Position numbers and translations under genes: made by a program. Of a DNA stretch of 44,163 nucleotides, positions 1 to 7,462 are shown piece by piece. The DNA is from an uncultured Pseudomonadota bacterium (GTDB lineage: Bacteria > Bdellovibrionota_B > Oligoflexia > Oligoflexales > CAIYRB01): positions 1 through 44,163 of the forward strand of contig CAIWTN010000120.1 in assembly GCA_903915625.1 (NCBI GenBank). The letters run 5' to 3'. Below the pieces are notes generated by a model. That model was not told the DNA's origin, did no database searches, and saw nothing but the letters and a program-made list of their open reading frames with translations. Positions within the stretch are counted from its first letter, which is position 1. Each line of letters opens with the position of its first letter.

Positions 1-1
1 C

Positions 2-991
2 ATGATTATCTGCGCTATGTACACCACTATGGGTTTTTTATTTATTATCCTTGCTCCGGTGTATAACGGCCTAGCTCTTGCCCTTGCTATGGAACACTTG
101 GCATTGGCCTATTTTTCCTGGGGACCAGGTCATCCGGATAGCCGCACTTTGTCGTGGATGTTGATCCTCTTATCATTCGATTCTTTTGCTGTTGGGTTTC
201 ATATCCTGAATTATCAAAGGATGCGACGCCATGCAGCTTTAGAACTGTCCGCGCACGAACTTCAAATTCAGAACGAACGCTTGAGAGTCGAGTCGATTGA
301 AAAAGACATGCGACTAGCCCAACAAATTCAGGATTCGCTGTCCCCGAAATCGGACACCATCAGCTCGGGACGCACTACAGTGAAATTCTTTCATCGGAGA
401 TACGACATACTCGGCGGCGATTGGATGGGCGCCCGCATGCTCACTAATAATGATTTAGTTTTGGCTGTAGCCGATGTCTCAGGCAAGGGAATTGCGGCAT
501 CAATAGTCGCGCAAGCCATTCACACCTTATGGGTGCAAGCACTGGTGCAGGAGACTTTTGACCCCGAAAAATGGCTACATGATGTAAATAATACTTTAAT
601 TATGATGGGACACACCGAGCTTCATACGGCCACTATTGGACTAGCGCTCTTAAACGAACACCGCGTTACTTATTATTCCTGCGGACACGTGCCGCTTTTC
701 TTGATTAAGAAAACAAATAAAACTACTGAATATGTGCCACTTTTATCTCGAGGAAATCTGGTCGGTTTTACTAATGAGCTCGACCTCAGACCAGTGTCCG
801 CTGCATGGGACCAAAGCGGCACAGATTCTATCCTACTAGGTACGGACGGCATCTTTGACCGGGGTGCAAGGACTAAGATGGAAAAGATAGACGATTTGCT
901 AAAAGACATTGAGGCAAATGGCTCAGCTGCGCTTAACAAGGATGACGTTCGCGACGATAAGTTACTGATTTGGGTCAAGCGAGCTGCGTGA
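2..991 (+). CDS. SpoIIE/PP2C-type serine phosphatase with membrane N-terminus (5'-partial)
   Basis: This is a PP2C-like protein phosphatase of the SpoIIE/RsbU type, expected to dephosphorylate a Ser/Thr-phosphorylated regulator such as an anti-sigma-factor antagonist. Hydrophobic segments at the N-terminus (about residues 1-75) are followed by a helical, probably coiled-coil linker (about 75-115). The catalytic domain then shows GGDW, ADVSGKG, GTDGIFD and DDK, which supply the metal-binding Asp residues. The gene runs off the left edge. A full paralogue at 39377-40780 has about 140 more N-terminal residues, so the true start lies outside the window. A minus-strand gene converges at its 3' end. 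The substrate cannot be told from the sequence, because no antagonist or anti-sigma gene is adjacent. Confidence 0.88.
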   Translation: MIICAMYTTMGFLFIILAPVYNGLALALAMEHLALAYFSWGPGHPDSRTLSWMLILLSFDSFAVGFHILNYQRMRRHAALELSAHELQIQNERLRVESIEKDMRLAQQIQDSLSPKSDTISSGRTTVKFFHRRYDILGGDWMGARMLTNNDLVLAVADVSGKGIAASIVAQAIHTLWVQALVQETFDPEKWLHDVNNTLIMMGHTELHTATIGLALLNEHRVTYYSCGHVPLFLIKKTNKTTEYVPLLSRGNLVGFTNELDLRPVSAAWDQSGTDSILLGTDGIFDRGARTKMEKIDDLLKDIEANGSAALNKDDVRDDKLLIWVKRAA

Positions 992-1006
992 CCTAAACAG
1001 GGTAGT

Positions 1007-1309
1007 TTATTTGCGACTCGCGCCGAAAACTCGTCCCAAGTATTCCTCAAGTTTATTAAATGAACCGGTCCAGCCCTGTGTCATGCCTGCTCTCGCGTTG
1101 ATGAATGTCTCTAGTTCCTCAGGCAGCACAGTACCATGAGGCTCCCAGCTTAGATTCACTCGCGTTTGATCCGGATTTTCTTCTGCAAAAGTGACTGTCC
1201 ACCACTCTGCTAACTGCCTGGGATCGCTCCATGCGTCCCAAACGGCCTTAATTGGAGCATCACAAAGACGGATTATTTTGATGTCCGTAGTCTTTAAATC
1301 GTAGGTCAT
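1007..1309 (-). CDS. AHSA1/SRPBCC-family protein with internal deletion
   Basis: This 100-residue protein has both ends of an AHSA1-like (SRPBCC, Bet v1 fold) protein but is only about two thirds of the usual 140-160 residues. The N-terminal part, with VWDAWSDPRQLAEWW, is typical of the first helix. It jumps directly to the strand and final helix, TVTFAEE...WEPHG...MTQGWTGSFNKLEEYL. The central strands that form the ligand cavity, about 50 residues, are missing in frame. The reading frame is intact and the start is ATG. The product is therefore either a minimal protein or a decaying gene that has not yet acquired a stop. A second damaged member of the family lies at 2556-2769. Function is unknown. 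Confidence 0.72.
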   Translation of the reverse strand: MTYDLKTTDIKIIRLCDAPIKAVWDAWSDPRQLAEWWTVTFAEENPDQTRVNLSWEPHGTVLPEELETFINARAGMTQGWTGSFNKLEEYLGRVFGASRK

Positions 1310-1363
1310 GGCAGCTCCCTAAATACCATTAATGTCACCCACAACTTAGCTAGGATATCGTGA

Positions 1364-1490
1364 TTACAACTACCAAGCCAACCGGACCCTTAAATTAGCT
1401 TAATACTGTGAAAGGCTCGTCAACTTACATCCACTTGTCTCCCTTCATGCCACTAAAGTAGTTGTAACAAAACGCCGATCAACAAGTGGA
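1364..1490 (+). repeat. Two interleaved inverted repeats overlapping a promoter
   Basis: TTACAACTAC (1364-1373) is the exact complement of GTAGTTGTAA (1458-1467). TCCACTTGT (1430-1438) is the exact complement of ACAAGTGGA (1482-1490). The arms alternate A-B-A'-B', a pseudoknot-like order. A' sits in the spacer of the FliA-like promoter and B' directly follows its -10. They could be operator half-sites or fold in a transcript from further upstream. Confidence 0.5.
1454..1481 (+). promoter_or_regulatory. Sigma-28 (FliA)-type promoter for the 1517 gene
   Basis: TAAAG (1454-1458), a 15-bp spacer and GCCGATCA (1474-1481). The -35 and seven of eight -10 bases match the FliA consensus (GCCGATAA). 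The predicted start near 1488 leaves a leader of about 29 nt. The spacing is identical to the other FliA-like sites in this window. Confidence 0.68.
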
Positions 1491-1516
1491 CAGCCATGTC
1501 GGAGGCATGAAAATAC

Positions 1517-2116
1517 ATGGGAATCAGTGGATTATTTCGACCATTATCAAATGGCGGCTATAAGCGCATGGGTCAGAGATTTACTCCCAAATTCATCGGG
1601 CGCCTGGCAAAAAACACAAGAGATTCTGTTGCTGATTCTTTGAATCGATCCCTGGACACAACCATCACATTACCAATCAAAGCTGACGTGTTAATTGATA
1701 CAGTTATCAAAACCACAGTCGAAGCTCTGATCGACATCGTCCTCGACGAAAGCAGCTTAAAGCTAAGTAGATTAGTGGCGCATCTGGACGAAAGTCTACA
1801 TATCAAAGAGGATCTTGATGTAAATATAGATATCCCTCTGGCAGCGACGGTTAAAGCCTATAACATGGTCAACGTCCCAGTTGCTGCGACAATACCGTTG
1901 GCAATGAAGGTTCCGATCGATCATCATGTCAAGATCAGTGCCAAGATCACTCCTCAAATTGAGAAACTCTCGGCCCCATTACATAAGGTGCTGCACATTC
2001 CAATAGCGTTGCCTATAAAGCAGCACATTCAAATAGATACTAAGATCACGATACCGCTCCGAAATCTGATCGCTGCTCAATTTGCTGCGATGTCTCAGCG
2101 TCGGAGACCGCAATGA
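1517..2116 (+). CDS. Unknown protein with alternating hydrophobic Pro/Ile/Val repeats
   Basis: I do not recognise a named family. The 199-residue protein has a basic N-terminus without a clear signal peptide. From about residue 45 to 185 it shows a recurring pattern of short alternating polar/hydrophobic stretches with Pro and charged turns, for example TTITLPIKADV, NIDIPLAATV, VPVAATIPLAMKVPI and LHIPIALPIKQHIQI. Two helical insertions interrupt it. Such a pattern suggests amphipathic strands lying on a membrane surface or stacked in a beta structure. The C-terminus is basic. ATG at 1517 is chosen because GGAGG lies 11 nt upstream. An overlapping ATG at 1507 is in another frame and ends quickly. 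A FliA-like promoter precedes the gene, linking it to flagellar-phase expression. Confidence 0.7.
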   Translation: MGISGLFRPLSNGGYKRMGQRFTPKFIGRLAKNTRDSVADSLNRSLDTTITLPIKADVLIDTVIKTTVEALIDIVLDESSLKLSRLVAHLDESLHIKEDLDVNIDIPLAATVKAYNMVNVPVAATIPLAMKVPIDHHVKISAKITPQIEKLSAPLHKVLHIPIALPIKQHIQIDTKITIPLRNLIAAQFAAMSQRRRPQ

Positions 2117-2156
2117 AGTATGCGTCGTCCTGAATCAATCTTTCCCGTAAGTGTTG

Positions 2157-2546
2157 CTATTTAATCTGCTTACGAAGCGGCAAAAGATTCCATAGTCGCG
2201 GCTCACGTAGATAAACACCGAGCCAAATCAGTATCCCAAGAGTAGCCTGCATATACACGGGCTGATCCACGCGCAGATGCGTGAGTATAGCTCCGCCAAG
2301 ATAGCCTGTAAAAAGTATGGCCCCCAATATCGATGTTGCTGGAATCAAATAAGTGAGTAAACAGATTCCCTCTAGAATAGCAATTGGCCGTAAAATCGAA
2401 GCTGGAAGGCCAATACCTGCCATTTGTTCGACGATTTGGGGATAAAACGTTTCAGGTAATAATTTAACCAATACGTTAAATGCGAAGAATGAGCCTAGCA
2501 AGGACGATAAGATAATTCCGGCCCAATGCAGCTTTTTACTTTCCAT
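2157..2546 (-). CDS. DoxX-like small membrane protein
   Basis: This 129-residue protein has four hydrophobic segments (about 8-28, 50-70, 73-92 and 100-115) and the pattern of the DoxX_2 family. Typical features are the short loop after helix 1 with KLLP, RPIAILEGICLL in helix 2, GAILFTGYLGGA in helix 3, and a final helix ending in WNLLP. Members are inner-membrane proteins of poorly defined, possibly redox-related, function. In many genomes they stand beside SRPBCC genes. Here a broken SRPBCC gene ends 9 bp before its ATG on the same strand, which matches that association. The start is ATG at 2546. Confidence 0.8.
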   Translation of the reverse strand: MESKKLHWAGIILSSLLGSFFAFNVLVKLLPETFYPQIVEQMAGIGLPASILRPIAILEGICLLTYLIPATSILGAILFTGYLGGAILTHLRVDQPVYMQATLGILIWLGVYLREPRLWNLLPLRKQIK

Positions 2547-2555
2547 GATTTTTTC

Positions 2556-2769
2556 TCACTTCGTCCATAAGTTAATAAGCTGATCCAATACCTTACCCCA
2601 ACCCGCGTGGAAGCCCATTTTCTCATGCTGTGCGCGGCCGACTTCGGCAGTATGGGCCACTACAGCTCTGTACAATGTGCCCTCATCAGTCTTGGTCAAA
2701 TCTATCGAAAATCAAATGACGCTTGGAATCAATTTTAAGATCCTCTGTCATCCGAGCCTTACTGATTCA
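2556..2769 (-). pseudogene. Remnant of an AHSA1/SRPBCC gene (frameshifted, 5' part lost)
   Basis: On the minus strand, one frame encodes a typical C-terminal third of an AHSA1-like protein. Key words are DEGTLYRAVVAHT, QHEKMGFHAGWGKVLDQL and a stop at 2556-2558. Reading back, the frame breaks near 2703, where removing one base from a T run would join it to an upstream stretch reading EDLKIDSKRHLI. That stretch is preceded by an in-frame stop near 2769. Only about 65 of some 150 residues remain. It sits directly upstream of the DoxX-like gene, probably its former operon partner. Confidence 0.7.
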
Positions 2770-2920
2770 GAAATGATGCTGATATGCAGAGGATTTTAGC
2801 ATGCTCGCGAGAAGAAACCGATTTTATTCTGGCAAGTCAAATCCTCGGGCAAAAAATCTCTAGCCTCAATTGCGATATCTCAAGCAGAAGTTTCCCGAAG
2901 TCCGAGCAGCCTAGTGTTTA
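2770..2920. other. Non-coding gap
   Basis: This stretch separates the SRPBCC remnant from the end of the outer-membrane protein gene. No convincing ORF, hairpin or promoter was seen. It may contain the unrecognisable 5' part of the decayed gene. Confidence 0.4.
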
Positions 2921-4285
2921 CTAAAGAGTGAACCGCAGCCCACCCACGGCCCCAATCTTGCGGTAATAGTAAGCACCCGGCAGCTCGCCGGTCTCGTCAA
3001 CGCCAATTGAGGCTTCGGTAAAGGTAAGACCACCCTCAAGTATTAGTTGCCAATACTGAGCTGGAGCGTTTGGCTTCTGGCTGACTGGCAAGAAACCTAT
3101 CTGGAGACCACTCGAAAGCGCGTAGTATGGAGCAAGCGGAGCAAGCCCAGCTACCGATTGTAAAAATTCACTGGTGCCGTAACCAATTAACGGATTTGTC
3201 CCGGTGCTACCAGGGCCGACTGCGCTTGGCTCAAATCTAAATCCACCCAAAGCATTTATCCGCCGATTCAGGTGGAGAATAACTCCGCTACGCACAGCAA
3301 TTGTGTCTTGAACGTCGCGGCGTTGTTTTTTTAGGCTAACCAAAGAAATGGTTTCTTGCGATGAGTCCTGACGCGTGTAGCGCAATTCACCCATCAGCGT
3401 TAAGCGAGGTATGAGATGTAATCGGATGCCAGCTAATCCTGAGCCAAACGAGGTCTGAGAGTTCAGGCCGGATGTTAGTGACTTAACCGTCGCCTGTGAG
3501 TCATCGCCCTGCAAAAGTGGAGACTCAACTTGCAGATCCGCTTTCATCATCTGCAAAGCAGTTGCTGCGAAGCCAAGCCCAACGCGCCCACCTGCAAATT
3601 CAATCCGTGCACCGATATTGGCATTCGCAATGGACCCAGTGCCGCTCACTGTTGCTAATGGTGATCCCTTTTCGGCTTCGGTCATTACAGCGGTGAACCG
3701 TGCGGCAATATATTCGCCGCCAAAACCAATGCCAAATTGGTCATTGAAGCGATAACCCATGGCTAAATTAGCAACACCGAGTAACTCTGCCTTGATTTTG
3801 GCATTAAGATAAAATGGCTGATTGAGAAGGATCACAGGCAGCTTCTTCTTTTCAATCTCGAACTTATAGGGCACAGGAGGAATGACAAAACCACCTAGGC
3901 CTAACTTGGGGGTTGGCTTAAAAACTAAACCCGGTCGGGTGGTTGGTATGCTTATCCCATTATTATTTACTGTAATTGGGTCCAGCCCAGGGTAGCGCAC
4001 GGCAATAGTCTCTGATTTTAACACCTCGCCCATAGCAGCAAAGCTTGTGTTAGGCAGAAACGAGGCATTCGCGGGATTATCTCCCACTGCCTCTGCGTTG
4101 TTTATAGCAGCCGAGAAGTCACCAAGTAGTGGAGTACCAAATGCATGGCTGCCATCTAACCAGAGCAGTAGCGCAAGCGCTGCTATAAGCTCGTAGGAAT
4201 TAAAATCACGTAAAACAAAGGCTCGTAAGCCCAGTATCGACAGCCCCGCCTTGGACCGGCAACGTCCCTGTCTACACCTAGACAA
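2921..4285 (-). CDS. Outer-membrane beta-barrel protein, FadL/OmpP1-like
   Basis: A 454-residue protein with a long basic N-terminus, a hydrophobic signal segment (about residues 34-47) and a likely cleavage at HAF-G. The mature start, with GDNPANASFLPNTSFAAMG, resembles the N-terminal hatch region of FadL/TodX transporters. The rest consists of alternating strands rich in Gly and aromatic residues, ending with GGLRFTL, a typical barrel C-terminus. It may move hydrophobic compounds across the outer membrane; the ligand is unknown. The start is TTG at 4285. No ATG is available, and GGAGG lies 6 nt upstream, inside the last codons of the preceding lipoprotein gene. The 2-nt gap implies translational coupling. 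It is the last gene of the four-gene operon. Confidence 0.75.
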   Translation of the reverse strand: MSRCRQGRCRSKAGLSILGLRAFVLRDFNSYELIAALALLLWLDGSHAFGTPLLGDFSAAINNAEAVGDNPANASFLPNTSFAAMGEVLKSETIAVRYPGLDPITVNNNGISIPTTRPGLVFKPTPKLGLGGFVIPPVPYKFEIEKKKLPVILLNQPFYLNAKIKAELLGVANLAMGYRFNDQFGIGFGGEYIAARFTAVMTEAEKGSPLATVSGTGSIANANIGARIEFAGGRVGLGFAATALQMMKADLQVESPLLQGDDSQATVKSLTSGLNSQTSFGSGLAGIRLHLIPRLTLMGELRYTRQDSSQETISLVSLKKQRRDVQDTIAVRSGVILHLNRRINALGGFRFEPSAVGPGSTGTNPLIGYGTSEFLQSVAGLAPLAPYYALSSGLQIGFLPVSQKPNAPAQYWQLILEGGLTFTEASIGVDETGELPGAYYYRKIGAVGGLRFTL

Positions 4286-4287
4286 AC

Positions 4288-5166
4288 TTAACCTCCGCTG
4301 AAGTTGTATTCCTTCACTGTCAGCGTAATCGTAACTTCACCGACCAATTCAGCCAAACTATCGGCTGACTTACCTTCAATGAACCCATTGACGCCTTCGA
4401 GAGTGATGATGATCTTTGGAATCATAATCGGCCGCGTATTCCAGCGCCACTCCCATTTTTTAAAAAGCAGACCATATTTTGACGGAACCCCTTGGAAGCC
4501 GTCAGTTTCCATGGTCCAGTGCATGACTTTATCGAAGCCCTTGGTGAGATATTTATTTTGATAAAACCCGTCCACTTCAAGGACCTTGGTGGTAAAGGTG
4601 CCTTCGGCTTTGAGTGGCTGGCCACTCTCCGGTTTGGCCACTGTCACAGTAGAAGGAGTGACACGACTCAGTCCAGCAAACTTGCTCGTATCCTGAACTA
4701 TCGGTCCGACTATGAACGGCCGTGGTGGATCGAAAGTGGCACCGGCAATTTCGGCGATAGACAGAATTTGGCCGTCGCTTGACAACTTATCTAAGCCAAC
4801 GGATGACGCCGCTCCCTTCAGCTGACCATTTAGTAACTTCGCAATATCTAGAGTCAGCGAGGCACATGTGGCTTTAGAATCGCGAAGGCCGAAGGTAAAG
4901 TCACCCATGATATCCATGGTAATTTGCCCTTCGCATGGCTTCGCTCCAGACGCAGTCTCGATATCCAAAAAATAGGTTGCCGTTGCTACCGGCTTTTTGG
5001 AATTAGCGTCCTCTGCTAACTTCCCGTTGGCAGAAGATACTGCACCAGAGAAGGTTCCTTTCTTTTGCAAATTACTGGCAGATTTCACTAAAGCCTCGTC
5101 GGCACTATAACAGCTTACGGCGAGACTCCCGGAAAGCAAAATGATTGTTAATAAGCCATAGTTCAT
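4288..5166 (-). CDS. Lipoprotein, paralogue of the operon's first gene
   Basis: A 292-residue lipoprotein with signal peptide and lipobox LAVS-C (Cys about 19). I do not recognise a named family. It shares a clear pattern with the 6025-7149 protein: a Cys pair spaced about 30-40 residues apart, then a (D/S)I(A/S)KLL stretch, GA(T)FDPPRPF against GVSYEPARPLF, and GFQGVPSKYGLLF against GFEGLDPLKGLIF, then strands rich in Ile. The two genes therefore arose by duplication. The C-terminal half looks all-beta. It overlaps the upstream gene by 4 nt (ATGA). Probably in the outer-membrane inner leaflet or periplasm, acting with the neighbouring barrel; this is inference from the operon. Confidence 0.75.
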   Translation of the reverse strand: MNYGLLTIILLSGSLAVSCYSADEALVKSASNLQKKGTFSGAVSSANGKLAEDANSKKPVATATYFLDIETASGAKPCEGQITMDIMGDFTFGLRDSKATCASLTLDIAKLLNGQLKGAASSVGLDKLSSDGQILSIAEIAGATFDPPRPFIVGPIVQDTSKFAGLSRVTPSTVTVAKPESGQPLKAEGTFTTKVLEVDGFYQNKYLTKGFDKVMHWTMETDGFQGVPSKYGLLFKKWEWRWNTRPIMIPKIIITLEGVNGFIEGKSADSLAELVGEVTITLTVKEYNFSGG

Positions 5167-6014
5167 GATTTATCCCCAACCTTAATGAGCGTATCCACCA
5201 TGGTCTTGAGTCCGGTACCAAATACCTGGTTTATGGCTTTATCAAGCGGCCCAGTTAAGCCGATGTTGTAGATTTTCATATTCACGCCCATATCGAGGTA
5301 AATATCTTTCGCATATGGGATGGCTAAAAAAACAACATCAAAGGACTGCAGGAAAGATTTTTCGTAGGAAGGATACGGCTTCGGTGTCGATATCGTCACA
5401 GCGATGCCGTTACTGAAGACTTTTCCATCGATCAAAATATCGTTTGCTACGTTGATTGCTCCCGAAAGTTCGATATTTAGCTTCACACTAAAAGTGAGCT
5501 CATCAAGGTCGAATTTTGGAGCCTGAGTGATTTTTATGACGGGCTTTACCAGATTTTCTAGCTCTTTAGTGGCACTCTCTGGCAGCTTCAACTCACCTAC
5601 GGCCAACTGGTCTCTCTGTTTCATTAAATCGGAGAGAAGTGGCAAAAGCTGCGGAATTTGCTTGTTCAGCCAAATTTGCGTACGGATTGACTTAGAAAAA
5701 ACATCAGCCTCAGCCTGATCAGCGGCTGTTTCACCACCCGGCAGATCATTGAATGTGAAAGCGCTTATTTTATCAAAATCTGTAGCTGTCAAACCTGCGC
5801 CTGCACAAGATGCAAGCTGCGGCAGCATACTTTTCGTGGTGGGTGCTTTCGCGCGGGCCCCTAGAGACTTGCAGATATCAGTCGCTATTGCACCAACCGA
5901 TTTAGGGGCTTGACTGAAAAGGCTGGACACTTCAGACGCACGCTTCAACCGAGAGCCACAGCTGACTGACAGCAGCATGACTCCGAGCATGAAAATGTGT
6001 TTTGTCCTAAACAT
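5163..6014 (-). CDS. Lipoprotein of unknown function
   Basis: A 283-residue protein with signal peptide and lipobox LSVS-C-G (Cys about 19). The first half of the mature protein appears mostly helical, with an Asp/Gln-rich stretch near residues 95-130. The second half carries alternating strands, for example FDLDELTFSVKLNIEL, and ends in a helix containing LKTMVDTLIKVG. I see no convincing similarity to the two flanking lipoproteins except lipidation and a beta-rich region. It lies between them, 10 bp after the first and overlapping the next by 4 nt, so the three are almost certainly made together. No function can be assigned. Confidence 0.75.
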   Translation of the reverse strand: MFRTKHIFMLGVMLLSVSCGSRLKRASEVSSLFSQAPKSVGAIATDICKSLGARAKAPTTKSMLPQLASCAGAGLTATDFDKISAFTFNDLPGGETAADQAEADVFSKSIRTQIWLNKQIPQLLPLLSDLMKQRDQLAVGELKLPESATKELENLVKPVIKITQAPKFDLDELTFSVKLNIELSGAINVANDILIDGKVFSNGIAVTISTPKPYPSYEKSFLQSFDVVFLAIPYAKDIYLDMGVNMKIYNIGLTGPLDKAINQVFGTGLKTMVDTLIKVGDKS

Positions 6015-6024
6015 AGTCTAACCC

Positions 6025-7149
6025 TCAATTAGTCGCCTGAGGCCCTGCCGCAGCGGCACTAAAAGTCTCACCCCGACCACCATCTTGACTGACCTGGCCG
6101 AGCCCCTCCTGATTAGTCAAACTAATCGTGATGGTCGCGGTTATGTCTTTGCTCAATCCCATCAGTATTTGATTATCGATACCTTTGCTGTTCACAGTAT
6201 TTTTGACAATCGGTGCAATCGTCTTCAGAAGACCACTCAGGGCTTCATCCGGGACCGATGTAATGACCGAGATCAGTTTGTCTGCGCGACCTTTCACTTC
6301 AATTTGTGTGATCGCGATTGGGGCGACACTCAAGCGAAAATTTAATTGGTCGAAGATCAGACCTTTGAGCGGGTCTAAACCCTCAAAACCCGATGCTGTA
6401 GTTGAAAAATACATGGACTTAGGAAAGGTGAAGCTCATTCCTGGAGGCTGATACGGAGTGTCATATTCCTTCATCTCCAGACCGAAAGTACCCTGATATG
6501 CTCTGCCGTCGAATGTTGCCGTAGTTGCAGAAGACGTACTTAGCTGTGCTAAATTTTCTTTTTTGCCCGCTAGCAAAGATGGGAACAAAGGTCGAGCGGG
6601 TTCGTAGCTCACTCCAAGTAGCGAAGTTAGAGCTAAAACATCACCGACTTTCTTGATCGGCAAACCCTCTCCCGTCGGCTTAGCTGCAAAGAATCCCCCA
6701 AGGAGTTTTGAAATGTCGATACTACTTTGAATCGCTGGACAATTGATCGGCTGCGAAGCTCCAATCACTAGAAGTTTACTAATATCGCCAGTTTTTAATG
6801 CCTCTGCAGATGGGTTGACTGCGAGATCGAGGGGACCGTTACAAGCTTCCAAGTGAATCAAATTGGCCAGGCCTAGAAAACCACCCGAACCATCGAGTCT
6901 TACCGTCACTTTGAATGATGCCTTCAGCGCACCGGATAAATCCGGTACAGCCAGCTCTCCTGGCTCGCCAGAATTGTCATCTTTATCGATTTCGGAAGGT
7001 GAATTGAGCGCTCCCCGTGCGGGTAGCGAAGCCCCGCCGAGTTTGCCGTTTTTGACGCCTTCAGGACTTTGACTCGAGCACGACGCCACTAAAGCGGCTA
7101 GAGCCAACCCAAAAATTGCTCGGAATTTGATGTAGAAGTCTTGGAACAT
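6025..7149 (-). CDS. Lipoprotein, first gene of the envelope operon
   Basis: A 374-residue protein with signal peptide and lipobox LVAS-C-S (Cys about 24), then a Ser/Gly/Asp-rich linker up to about residue 65. Its core matches the 4288-5166 lipoprotein in order: a paired Cys region, DISKLLGG, GVSYEPARPLF, GFEGLDPLKGLIF and Ile-rich strands. It has an extra C-terminal segment including GLLKTIAPIVKNTV and a Ser/Gly-rich end. The function is unknown. It heads the operon, about 68 nt downstream of a FliA-like promoter start, and is divergent from the threonine genes. Confidence 0.75.
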   Translation of the reverse strand: MFQDFYIKFRAIFGLALAALVASCSSQSPEGVKNGKLGGASLPARGALNSPSEIDKDDNSGEPGELAVPDLSGALKASFKVTVRLDGSGGFLGLANLIHLEACNGPLDLAVNPSAEALKTGDISKLLVIGASQPINCPAIQSSIDISKLLGGFFAAKPTGEGLPIKKVGDVLALTSLLGVSYEPARPLFPSLLAGKKENLAQLSTSSATTATFDGRAYQGTFGLEMKEYDTPYQPPGMSFTFPKSMYFSTTASGFEGLDPLKGLIFDQLNFRLSVAPIAITQIEVKGRADKLISVITSVPDEALSGLLKTIAPIVKNTVNSKGIDNQILMGLSKDITATITISLTNQEGLGQVSQDGGRGETFSAAAAGPQATN

Positions 7150-7223
7150 CTCACTCTCACCCAGTCTGCCTAGCGCATGTCGCTTAGCGGAAAATTGCCT
7201 ACCTTATTTACGTCCACACGCCC

Positions 7224-7251
7224 TTATCGGAACGTAAACATTAAAACTTTA
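7224..7251 (-). promoter_or_regulatory. Sigma-28 (FliA)-type promoter for the lipoprotein/OMP operon
   Basis: On the minus strand: TAAAG (7251-7247, continuing as TAAAGTTT), a 15-bp spacer, then TCCGATAA (7231-7224) followed by G. This matches the FliA consensus except for the first -10 base. The predicted start near 7217 leaves a leader of about 68 nt before the ATG at 7149. Confidence 0.75.
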
Positions 7252-7415
7252 GATGTTTTTTTGTTTATTACAAAAAAGCCGGACAACGGGCGCAGGGGGC
7301 AGGTTTCAAGATACTGTAATCAATAGATAAATTTTAAAATTCTATTCAGGCCAGCAAAGTATTGATTCTGGAGAACATTTCACTCGCCCAGGGCAAGCCC
7401 TTAAGTCACGTTAGG

Positions 7416-7424
7416 TGCTATAAT
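7416..7424 (+). promoter_or_regulatory. Extended -10 promoter for the threonine operon
   Basis: TGCTATAAT (7416-7424) is a perfect extended -10 element (TGnTATAAT). No good -35 is visible at the usual distance, as is common for this promoter class. The predicted start near 7431 gives a leader of about 32 nt, too short for an attenuator. A small GGGC-AA-GCCC repeat lies at 7391-7400. Confidence 0.6.
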
Positions 7425-7462
7425 AAATCTTAGAATTATTAACATAGGACGGACTGCCAATT

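Noticed and set aside
673-1050. 125-residue minus-strand ORF over the first phosphatase gene
   Set aside because: It overlaps the catalytic motifs of SpoIIE in antisense and shows no domain.
4346-4700. CCGATAG words on the minus strand inside the lipoprotein gene
   Set aside because: They lie in coding sequence, lack the -35 element at 15 bp, and do not face a gene start.
7150-7462. Threonine attenuator leader peptide before thrA
   Set aside because: The predicted transcript start leaves only about 32 nt before thrA, too short for a leader peptide and attenuator.
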